Assembly (NCBI RefSeq): GCF_003846135.1
Contig: NZ_RHHM01000010.1
Coordinates: forward strand, 104,341 to 168,340
From: Erwinia psidii
GTDB taxonomy: Bacteria > Pseudomonadota > Gammaproteobacteria > Enterobacterales > Enterobacteriaceae
Direction of reading: 5' to 3'
DNA: 64,000 nucleotides
Of this stretch, positions 26,207 through 38,200 are shown piece by piece; within the stretch, counting starts at the first letter, position 1; every line of letters starts with the position of its first letter. The notes under the pieces were generated by a model. That model was not told the origin of the DNA and did not search any database. It worked only from the letters and a program-made list of their open reading frames with translations. The position numbers were made by a program, and so were the translations under genes.

Positions 26207-29200
26207 ATGATTATGGAAAATCGTCAGCCCGTCCCCGCTGCACGTCGCCTGTTGAGTTACCTTATCTGTTATCTGGTTGCCGTGCAGCCCATGCTGCCCG
26301 CCGTGGCGGCACAAATCACCCCGGTGACACCCGGCTCCAAAGTCGATGCGGCTGGCAACGGCGTACCGATGGTTAACATTGCCACGCCCAATCAGGCAGG
26401 GATCTCCCATAATCAGTATCAGCAATACAACGTCGGTACTGAAGGGGTGATCCTCAACAATGCTACCAGCCAGCTGACGTTGACGCAGCTGGGTGGTCTG
26501 GTCCAGAACAACACCAATCTGAAAGCCGGACAGGAAGCCCGCGCGATCGTTAACGAGGTGGTTGGGGCGAATCGTTCCCAGCTCCAGGGATATACCGAAG
26601 TGGCGGGCAAGGCGGCCAGGGTGATGGTCGCCAACCCTTACGGTATTACCTGTAACGGCTGCGGCTTTATCAACACGCCGAATGTCACGCTCACCACCGG
26701 AAAACCGCAGCTGGATGCCGGCGGAAACCTTGCCGCGCTGGAGGTGACCAAAGGCTCAATCATCGTTGAGGGGCAGGGCCTGGACGGCAGTAAAGCTGAC
26801 GCGGTGGCGATTGTGGCGCGCGCCGTGGAGATCAACGCCGGGATCCACGCGAAAGATCTTGCCGTAACGGCGGGGGCTAACCGGGTTGGGCAGGATGGCT
26901 CGGTCACGCCGATCGCCGGTGAGGGCGCGCTCCCCTCGGTGGCAGTGGACACCGGCGCGTTGGGCGGCATGTACGCTAACCGTATTCATCTGGTGTCCAG
27001 TGAAAATGGCGTGGGTGTTAATCTCGGCACTCTGCTGGCCAGACAGGGTGATATTGTGCTGGATGCCAAAGGGCGACTGGCGGTGCATGACAGTCAGAGC
27101 AGTGGTGCGCTGACCGCCACCGCACAACATATCGCGCTGAGTGGCGATCACCAGTCTGCCGGGCCGGTGACCCTCTCTGCCAGCAACGATATTGCCCTGA
27201 ATAATGCCAGGCTTGCCGGTGACAAAGGGGTAACGATACAGAGCGGACAGGCTTTGCAACTGGCTGCCAGCCAGCTGACCGCGGGTGAGTCGCTGGCCCT
27301 GAGCGCCGGTGACCTGAACGCCGACGGCGCAAGCAAAATCGGTGCGGCGGGTGATATCACCATGCAAGCGACTCGCCAGTTGAATAATGCCGGTCAGCTT
27401 AACGCTGGTAATCATCTGGTACTGAATGCCGCCGCCATCGGCAACAGCGGTACGCTGCTGGCCAGCGGTCGCCTTGAGGCCACCGGCAGCCTTGATAACC
27501 AGGGGGCTGTGCAGGGAAACGGCGTCGCGCTGAAAGGCGATACATTGCGCAACGCTGGCACGGTACTGGCCAGTGACAGACTTGATGTCACCGGCAACAG
27601 CCTCGATAACCAGGGGACCTTACAGGGAAACACCGTCACCCTGAACGCGGATACATTGCAAAACGGCAGCATGGTGCTGGCCAGAGATGGCCTCAACGTC
27701 ACCGGCAGCCGCCTGAATAACCTCGGCACCTTACAGGGAAACGCCGTCACCCTGAACAGTGATACATTGCAAAACGGCGGCACGGTACTGGCCAGTGACA
27801 GCCTCGACGTCACCGGCAACAGCCTGGAAAACCTGGGCACCCTGCAGGGAAACCGCGTCACGCTGAAAGGGGATGCACTGCGTAACGGCGGCACCATGCT
27901 TGCCGGTGACCGCTTCGATGTCATCGGCAACAGCCTGGAAAACCTGGACACCTTGCAGGGGAATGGCGTCACGCTGAACAGTGATGCATTGCGTAACGGC
28001 GGTACGCTCCGCAGCAACGGCAGCCTGATGCTGAAAGGAAACACCCTTGACCAGACCGGGACGCTGGATGCCGCCGGTGATATGACGTTGATCTACCGCG
28101 ATCGCATCAGTAACGCCGCAGGAGGGAATGTGCTGACCGATGGCACGCTGTCCGTCATTACCGGTGAACTGATGCAGGACGGCACCTTTTCTGCGGGAAC
28201 CGGCATGATGCTGGCCAGCGACAGCCTGACCAGCGGACAGGATGCCGGGACGTTCAGTAAAGGCGACCTGTCGTTACAGGTAAATAAAAGCGCCGATATT
28301 GATGGCACGCTGAGTGCTGACGGCCAGCTAAATAGCCGCAGTGACACGCTGCGCACTGGTGCCAGCGCGCACCTGCAGGGGCAAAATATAGCGCTGTACG
28401 CTGGCCGGGCGGTGTTGGCGGGTATGCAGATAGCCCGCCAGCAACTGGCCGTTTCCGCCGGCCAGCTCTCCCTCACCGGCAACAGCAACGCCCGGGATAT
28501 TGCCATCGTCGCCAGCGATACGGTGGATAACCCTGGTTCACTGGTGGCTGAAAATCAGTTACAGATCAAAGCGGCACAGCTGAGCAACAGCGGCACGGCC
28601 AGTGGTAACACGGTGTCATTGCTGGCGACAGACAGCCTTAACAACGGCGGGGTGCTGACCGCCGGAACGCAGATGCAGGTCTCAGCCGGGACGCTGAACA
28701 ACAGTGGACGCCTCGCTGCCCCGCAGCTTTCTCTCAGTGCGACGGCGATAGACAACCGCGGGCTGGTGCAGGGCGACCGACAGCTGACACTGTTAAGCCG
28801 GACGCTGGCTAACCGGCAGTCCGGTAGCATTGCCACCGCAGGCGATCTGGACCTGGACCTGCCTGATTTCAGCAACGATGGTCTGCTCACCGCTGCCGGT
28901 ACGTTACAGCTCAATGGCTTTCGTCTCACTAACGCGGGTGAAATCAACGCCGCCTCGCTGACTGCCACCAGTGCCCTGTTAAACAATCTTGCTGGTGGCA
29001 AACTGCTGGCGACACAGGCGGTGCAGTTGGGGAACACGCAACTGATCAACGGCGGACTGATCGCGGCGGACCGGCTGACGGTGAAGGGCGGTACGGTGGA
29101 TAACAGCGGCCGTTTGCAGGGCAGTGACAGTCTGAACCTGCAGGTCGGCACGCTCGGTAACGCGCAGTCCGGTGAACTCCTCACTGCGGGCCAGCTTTCC

Positions 29201-32200
29201 GTCAAAGCCGGACAACTGGATAACGCGGGATTGCTACAGGGTAACCAGCTTACTTTATCGGCAGATGACTGGCGCAACAGCGGTAACGCCCTGAGCGTGG
29301 AAAACGCCACGCTGGCGGCGAAAAATCTTAATAACAGCGGCAGGATCCTTGGACAAAACGCCGTGCAGGTACAGACTGACGCCGCCAGCAACGACGGGCT
29401 GCTGATGGCGAAGGTACTGGCATTTCAGGGCGATCTGCGTAACAGCGGGGTGATTCAGGGTAACGACGCGCTGACGGTGGCGGGGGGGGAGGTGATTAAT
29501 GCCTCTGGCGGACAGCTGCAAACGGCAGCCAGCCTCGATCTCCGCGCTGAGACGCTGAATAATCAGGGGACTGTCCAGGCCTCCGACGCCACGATCAATG
29601 CACAACACTGGCAGAACGCAGGCAGTACACGTACCACCACGGATCTTGCTGCCACCGTTACCGGCCAGTTGCTGAACAGCGGCATCTTGCTCAGTCAGCA
29701 CACCATGAATTTACAGGCAAGCGCGCTGAACAACGCAGGAACCCTGGCGGCCGACAGTCTGGCCATCACCGTGCCGCAGCTGGTCAACCGCGGTTTGTTA
29801 CAGGGTAACGGCGTGCTGACCCTGAACAGTCCGCTGATCGTCAATCAGGCTGACGGCCAGATCATCAGCGGCGGCTCACTGGTACTGCAACCTGACCAGC
29901 TCAGCAACGAGGGTTTAATTCAGGTAGCGGATACGCTCAGCATCAGCGGCGGCGACGTCGGCAATGACGGTCAGATAACCGCCCGCACCCTGAGCGCCGA
30001 TCTGAGCGGAACCTTGACAAACGGCAGCACGGGCCGGCTGTTGGCGCAGGAGCTGGCGGATATTCATGCGCAGGCGATAACCAACGCGGGCATTATTGCC
30101 GGACAACGCCTTCGGACGGCTGGCGAGAGGCTGCAAAACCACGGGCTGATGCAGGGGGGTACGGCAATTACGGCGAATTTTCGCCAGCTGGAAACGCTGA
30201 CTGGCGGTCAGTTACTGACCGGTGGCGCACTGGTCCTTCAGGGCACCGATGCCAGCAATGCCGGGATCTGGCAGGGAGATAATCTTTCTTATCAGTTCGC
30301 GTCGTTAAAAAATACCGGCAGCCTTAACGGCACCACCGGGCTGGAAGGCCGGACCGATGGCGTGCTGGATAACGCGGGTAGCCAGCTCAGCGGCGGCAAC
30401 GCCAGCCTTACGGCTGGCCGGCTGCTGAACAGCGGAAAAATCATCGCGGACGGCCTGGAACTGAGCGGCGCACAGCTGATTAACAGCGGGTTATGGCAGG
30501 GCAACAGCACGCTGACGGCACAGGCAGAGGACGGGCTTACCCAGACCGCCGACGGCAAAACGTTAAGCGGTGGCGATCTGCTGCTGAACGCCTCTGCACT
30601 TAACACCGCCGGTGTTGTGCAGGGCGGCACAGCACAGGTCATCGCGGACAGCTGGCAGCATTCCGGCTCCCTGCTTGGCAGTGCTTCGCTGACGGCCAGT
30701 ATTGCCGGTACCCTGAATAACGGTGGCGCGCTGCTCAGCCAGGGCGATATGCAAATCAGCGCGGTCAGTCTGCTGAACAGCGGCTCGATGCTGGCGGAAA
30801 AGGCCGCCGTATTGAGCGGCAGCACCCTGAATAACAGCGGGACTGTGCAGGGAGATACCCTGACTGTCCGGCCTGCCAGCGTCACCAACCAGGGCAGCCT
30901 GATTGGCCTGCAATCCCTGACCTTTGCTGCGGCACCGCAGGTCAGCCGTTTCAGAACGCTGCTGGCAACGCCCATGCGGGAACTGATTAACAACGCCGGT
31001 GGGCAACTGCTGACCCAGGGCACGCTGAATATCAGCGGCAATACGCTGACCAATAACGGCGTCTGGCAGGGACAGCAAATTCTGCTGGAGGCCGGGCGAC
31101 TGACTAATAATGGCACCATTCAGAGTGCCGACGCGCTGCAACTTAACCTGAGTGACAGCCTTGACGCGGCGGCAGGCAGCAAAATCTCTGCTAACGGCAC
31201 GGCGGCGTTACACGCGCTGTCGCTGAGCAACCAGGGACAGTGGATAGCCAGAAATCTGACCTTAACCGGCGATACGCTGAACAATAACGGCGATATCACC
31301 GGGGTGGACGGGCTGACCGTGCAGCTTAACGGCGCACTGATCCAGCAGCAGGATAAAACCCTGCTCAGCGCCGGAAAACTGAGCGTACAGTCGGCAACGG
31401 TGAATAACGCCGGTCGTGTGCAGGGGGGCGAGCTGGAGGTCACCACCGGCACGCTGGATAACAACGGACGTTTGCAGGGCGACAATATTCTGCTGCTCTC
31501 CACCCGTGGGCGGCTGACCAATAACGGCAACGGCACGCTGCTCGGCGGCACTATACTGACCCTGACCACGCCAGAACTTTACAACAACGGCCTGATCCAG
31601 GGGGGCACCAGCCGGATAACGGCCAGCGGGCTTGCCAGCAACGGTGGCAGGGTGCTTTCCGCCGGCGAACTGACCTTTACCACGGCACAGCTCTTGAACA
31701 GCGGCTGGCTTCAGGCAGGGCAACTGGTGCTGAACGCTGCAAACACCAGTAATAACGGCACCTTGCTGGCTGACCAGCAGGGCACGCTGACCGGTACTGT
31801 GTTGCAGAATCAGGCAATGACCCAGGGCGCTAACCTGACGGTGAATTATCAGCAACTGAACAACAGCGGCACGGTGCTGGGCACTGGCCAGCTGAACATT
31901 AACGCCGCGCAGGTGAACCAGCAGGCGACAGGTCGGTTATTCAGCGCGGGCACTATGACGCTGGTAACCAACGGATTCGACCTGTTGGGCCAGCTGGTGG
32001 CGCTGGGTGATGCCACGCTGAACGTGGCAAACGGTTTTGTTGCCCGCAGCGCGTTGGCGGCGGGCAACCGTCTGACCATCAGCACCAACGGTACGCTGGA
32101 AAACCGGGGAACCCTTCAGGGGCAGGCTGTCACGCTCAGCGCCGGTGGCGAGTTGGTCAATAACGGTCTGCTGACCACCGGTACCGGTGACAGCAGCCTG

Positions 32201-35200
32201 TCCGCTAACCGCATCGCCATGAACGCCGCGGGCAGTTTGCAGGGCGGCGGCAACGTTGCGCTGAACAGCCGCAGCGATGTTACCCTCGACGGCTTTACCG
32301 GCACGCGCGGCAGTCTGACCATCACCGCGCCGGGAAGCATCGTTAACACCGCGCTGCTCTATGCCGCTCAGAATCTCTCCCTGCTCGCCGACAGCATCCG
32401 CAATCAGCGCGGTGATATTCTGGCGGGCAACAGCCTGTGGATGCAGCGTGACGCGGCGGGCAATGCCAATGGTGAAGTGATTAATACCTCCGGGACCATT
32501 GAGACCCAGGGCGGCGATATTATTATTAATACCGCGCATTTGTTGAATCAGTGGGAATCTGTAAACATTGGGCAAACCACCACGGAGAATGTGGCTACTG
32601 GCTATGGATCTGTTGCGCCTGGAAGTGTGGAGCTGCCGTTGGAACTCTTTGAATCTGGAGAGCTTAAATACTATTTTACAGAGATATATACACCTGCACC
32701 GCCGATTATTAGCCTTGGCTGGTCAGTGACTCCTGTTCCTTTAAATCTGAATCAAAGTAAAGAAATACTTGTTGCACGTACCACTTCAAGCACGACTGTT
32801 ACGGGGCAGGCCGGTAGAATATCATCTGGTAGAAACCTGACAGGTAATGCAAATCAGCTGGACAATTTGGGCAGTTATATTCTTGCCGGACAGGATCTTT
32901 CCCTCTCCGGTGGGGTATTGAACAATCAGTCTTATTTGTCTGGCACACAAGCGGTATGGCGTATTTTTAATCCGTCAACGACATACAGTAGCTATGACTC
33001 GCTAAAAAACACCAACTCTTCATTTGTGGCAAATAGTATTGATGGGCTGAAAGCAACGGGGGGGAATCACTATACTTATAATGGTAAAAGTGCAAGTTTA
33101 AAAGGAACGGTCACTTACGTTGCGACAGATACTTACCGTACTGAACAGGCATCGACTATTCGTGGTGTGATCCAGTCTAATGGCAACCTCAGTACCCGAT
33201 TTAATACTGTTCTTAATAATAGTGAATCTCAGGACGTGCGTGGTACTATAACGCCAACGCTTTCGTCTCCCGGTCTTAATACCTTGCTCCAGCAGTCGAT
33301 TTCTGGTGGGGTCACGCGTCTGGAGCCTGTCAATGTCAGCTCAGTTGCGCCTGGCAGCCCTGACTGGCGCAATAATATAAATAATGCTCTGCAGCAGGTA
33401 AACGGTGGTATCAGCCTTGACGGTAATGGGTTACAAAATACACTGCTTAACGCCTATAAATCGGATGCCATTCAATTATCTGGAGTAGGAGGAACCACAG
33501 CGCTGGGGACCAATCCTTTTACGGCTTATCAGCGTGACAGCAATACGTTACATTATTCTTCTGTTGATACCAGTGCTTATCCTTTACCTCAAAGCAGCAA
33601 TGGCTATTTTACAGCCTCTACCGATCTTAAAAGCCGTTACCTGATCGTTATCAATCCGAAAATTAACGAACTGGGACAGCTCAACACCAACCTGTTTAGC
33701 GACCTCAACGCGCTTCTGGATAAACAACCAGGCACTGCACCTCAGGAAACCCGTCAGCAGTACACTGATATCACCACGTTCCTCGGATCGTCTTACCTTC
33801 TCGATCGCCTTAACCTTAAACCTGACTATGATTACCGGGTATTGGGGGATGCCGCTTTTGATACACGCTATGTCAGTAATGCTGTGCTCAGTCAGACCGG
33901 CAACCGTTATATCAATGGTCTGGGTTCCGATCTTGAGCAAATGAAATATCTGATGGATAACGCCGCAACAGCACAGCAGTCACTCAATCTTACAATGGGT
34001 GTGACGCTAAGTACCGCGCAAATAGCGTCCCTGAATCAGAGTATTATTTGGTGGGAGGCAGCAACCATCAACGGTGAAACCGTGCTGGTGCCAAAACTTT
34101 ATCTTGTCGCCAGCGATACTAATATTAACAATGGCAGTATTATCGCGGGTAAGACAGTAACAATTGAAGGTGGAAGCGTCACTAACAACGGGAGCACAGT
34201 GATAGCGCAGGAACGCGCTACTATTAACAGTCAGAATGATATTAATAACCTTAATGCTTCATTGATTAAAGCGGCTGGTGACTTAAAACTGAGCTCACTT
34301 GGCGATATAAATAATATTGGCGCTGCTATTAGTGGTAAGCAGGTTTCTCTCGAAAGCCTGAATGGCAGTATTAATAATCTAACGTTAACCTCTCAAATCG
34401 ATAATAGCTCAAAATTAAGTGTTTCTTCGTTAACCGAACAAGGCGAAAAATCATCCATCCTTTCTTTGGATAACCTTGTATTAAATGCAGGTAAAGACAT
34501 TAATATTCATGGTGCTGATATTAACGCGGGGGGAAATGCTGCAATAAATGCAGCCGGTAATGTAGCGATACTTGCTAATGAAAATAATACCCTTTTCAAT
34601 GATGGATGGCGTGATTTTAAGAGTATCAACAGTGTCGCCAGTACGATTGAAGCTGGAGGGACGCTTACTGTTCATTCAGGCCAGGATTTAACCGTAAAAG
34701 CCAGTAACATTTCTGCTGATAAAAATGCCTCACTGTCAGCTGGCGGTGATTTAAAACTGCTATCAGTGGTTAACAGCACTGAAGATCGTGCTGGAAATAG
34801 TGAATCTTCCGTCACAAAGCTTAACCAGACGACCCTCACAGCGGGAAATAATCTGACGCTGGCCGCCGGGCAGGATCTTACCAGCCAGGCCGCCGCGCTG
34901 GCCGCTGGCGGAGACGTTGGCCTGACCGCCGGGCGCGATATCAATCTTGATGCAGCGGCCATCGGTTCCGGCAACAGTGAAAAAGGCAGCAAAAAAACCG
35001 TTATCAGTGAAACCGTCCGCCAGCAGGGCACGGAGATTGCCAGTGGCGGTAACACCCGCATGGTGGCGGGACGCGATATCAACAGCCAGGCTGCCGACCT
35101 TACCGCGAATCAGGATATTGCCTTGCAGGCCGGGCGGGATGTCAGTCTGAACACCGCCACGGAAAGCGACTATGCCTACAGGGAAGAAACCAAAACCAAA

Positions 35201-38200
35201 AAAGGGCTGTTGAGTAAAAAGACCACCCACACCATTCAGGAAGACAGCGCCACGCAGGAAAAAGGCACCCTGTTAAGCGGCAATAATGTCTCTGTATCGG
35301 CAGGCAATAATATCGTGGTAAAAGGATCGCAGGTGGTTGGCGATAACCAGGTTGCGCTCAGTGCTGGAAACAATGTGACGATAACGGCGGCGACCAATAC
35401 CGATTCAAGCTGGCGTTTCTCGGAAACCAAAAAAAGCGGGCTGATGGGGACAGGGGGACTGGGCATCAGTATTGGCAGCAGCACATCGCTTTCTGAGATG
35501 CGGGATAAAGGAACCACCCAGAGCCAGAGCGTCAGCACGGTGGGCAGTACCGGTGGTGATGTCTCCATCACCGCAGGTAAGCAGTTACAGGTAAACGGCT
35601 CTGACCTGGTCGCGGCGGGCAATATGGTGTTGCAGGGTGACAGCGTGGCGATTACGCCGGGTCACGATCGGCGCACCCGCGATCAGAGAACCGAACAGCG
35701 CTCCAGCGGCCTGACGCTGGCACTGTCCGGTGCCGTAGGGGAGGCGGTGAACAGCGCGGTTGCGGCCGCGCAGTCGGCAAAACAGGAAAGTGATGGACGT
35801 CTGGCGGCCCTGCAGGCCACCAAAGCGGTACTGTCCGGCGTACAGGCTGAGCAGGCGAGTCAACTGGCTCAGGTGTCGGCCGACCCTAATAATGGCGTGG
35901 GTATCAGCCTTTCACTGTCGACACAACAAGCAAAATCACAGCAGCAACAGCGCTCGGATACCGTCAGTGGTTCGACCCTCAACGCGGGAAAAAATCTCAG
36001 TATCAGCGCCACCGGTAAGGGTAACGACGCTGACAGCGGCAATCTGTTGATTGCCGGAAGCCAGCTGAAAGCGGCAGGCGATACCTCGCTTCAGGCGGCA
36101 AACGATATTCTGCTGACCGGGGCCGCCAGCACCCTACAAACCACCGGTAGCAACAGCAGCAGTGGCGGCGGCGTGGGCCTCAGTTTTGGCGCAGGGTCGG
36201 GGAGTATGGGCCTGAGCGTTTTTGCCAGCGTCAACGGGGCGAAAGGCCATGAAACCGGCAACGGCACGGTCTGGAGTGAGACCACGCTGGACAGCGGTGG
36301 CACTGTTTCCCTCAGCAGCGGCCGCGACACCACCTTAAGTGGCGCGCAGGTCAGCGGCAACAGCGTGGTGGCTGACGTGGGACGCGATCTGACCATCACC
36401 AGCCTGCGTGACAGCGAGCGGTATGACTCGACGCAGAGCAGTTTTGCTGCGGGCGGCAGCTTTACGTTTGGTTCGATGAGTGGCTCAGGCTACCTCAATG
36501 CCAGCCAGGATAAAATGCACAGCAATTTCGACAGCGTGCAGGAGCAGAGCGGTATTTACGCGGGCAGCGGCGGTGTTGATGTGACGGTGGGCAACCACAC
36601 CCAGCTGAACGGCGCAGTGATAGCCAGCCAGGCGGATGCGGATAAGAACCGGCTGGAAACGGGGACGCTGGGCTTCAGCGATATAACCAATAAGGCGGAT
36701 TACCAGACGCAGCATCAGGGCGTGGGGATCAGCAGCGGTGCCTCTGCGGGTGGACAGTTTGCCGGAAATATGGCAAACAGTCTGCTGGCCGGTGCAGGTA
36801 GCAGTGGCAGTGCGCAGGGAACCTCCCGTTCGGCGGTGACAGGCGGAACGATAGTAATTCGCGACCAGGCGAATCAGCGGCAGGACGTTGCGACGCTGAG
36901 TCGTGACACGGCGGGTGCGAACGGCAGCATCAGCCCGATCTTTAACAAAGAGAAAGAGCAGCAGCGGTTGCAGGAAACGCAACTGATAGCGGAGGTTGGC
37001 TCGCAGGTCAGCGATATTGCGCGTACGCAGGGTCAGATTACTGCGACAAAAGCCGCGAAGGAGAAGCTGTCGGGAGCCACCCAAAGCGACCGGGACAACG
37101 CGCTGGCTGACCTGAAAAAGCAGGACCCGACGAAGCAGTACAGCGACGACGATATCAGCCAGCAGGTCTACAACAACTTCTATAACCGGGCATTCACCGA
37201 AAGCGGGTTTGGCACCGGCGGTAAGGTGCAGCAGGCTATCCAGGCAGCCACGGCGGCGGTACAGGGTCTGGCAGGTGGTGATATCGCCAAAGCGATAGCC
37301 GGAGGTTCCGCGCCGTATCTGGCGGAGGTCATCCATAAGATGACCACGGACGCGAACGGCAACGTCAATACCGAAGCCAACCTGATGGCCCATGCGGTAC
37401 TGGGTGCCGTGGTGGCGCAGATAAACGGCAACAGTGCGCTGGCCGGGGCGGCGGGTGCGACCACCGGTGAATATATTGCTCAGCAGCTGTATCCGGGTGT
37501 TAAACGGGAAGACCTGAGTGAAGAGCAGAAACAGACCATCAGTGCGCTGGGAACCCTGGCGGCGGGTCTTGCCGGTGGTGTGGCTGGAGACAGCACGGCG
37601 GACGCGGTGGCGGGGGCACAGGCCGGGAAGAATGCGCTCGAAAACAACAACCTTGCCAGTACGTTGGCCGCAGCTGAAGCCAGCAAAAAAGGCACGGTAG
37701 AAAAATACGAAGCCGCTCAGACAGCGATCTGTGCTCAGGATCAGGCAGCCTGTACGCAGATGGTGAAGGATGTTGCCGGAACCGGGCTGGACTTCGTGCC
37801 TATCGTTGGGGATATAAAGAGCTTTGCGGAAGCGCAGACAGCACTGGATTACCTGGCGGCAGCTATTGGCCTGATACCGGGAGCGGGAGATGCGGCAGGT
37901 AAGGCGATTAAGGCGGCAGAAACAGCGCTGAAGAAAGGCGATGTGGCTGAAGCGTCGAAGCTGATTAATAAGGCCAGTGATGAGATTCAGGCAGTTAAAC
38001 CACTGGATGTTGGGTCATACAAGGAACTGAAAGCACGTGAAGTGGTTGGTGATGGATTGGAACATGATCATATTCCATCATTTGCGGCTATTCGTCAGGC
38101 AAAAGAAAATGAGCTGGGGAGAAAGCTAACTCCCACAGAAGAAAAAAACCTATATAACAATGCAACAGCTATTGAAGTACCTAAAGATGTACATCAGGCT

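Noticed and set aside
27412..32575. Long open frames on the minus strand opposite the CdiA repeat region
   Set aside because: They mirror the GC-rich repetitive codons of cdiA, have no ribosome binding sites and encode Ser/Pro/Leu-rich low-complexity products.
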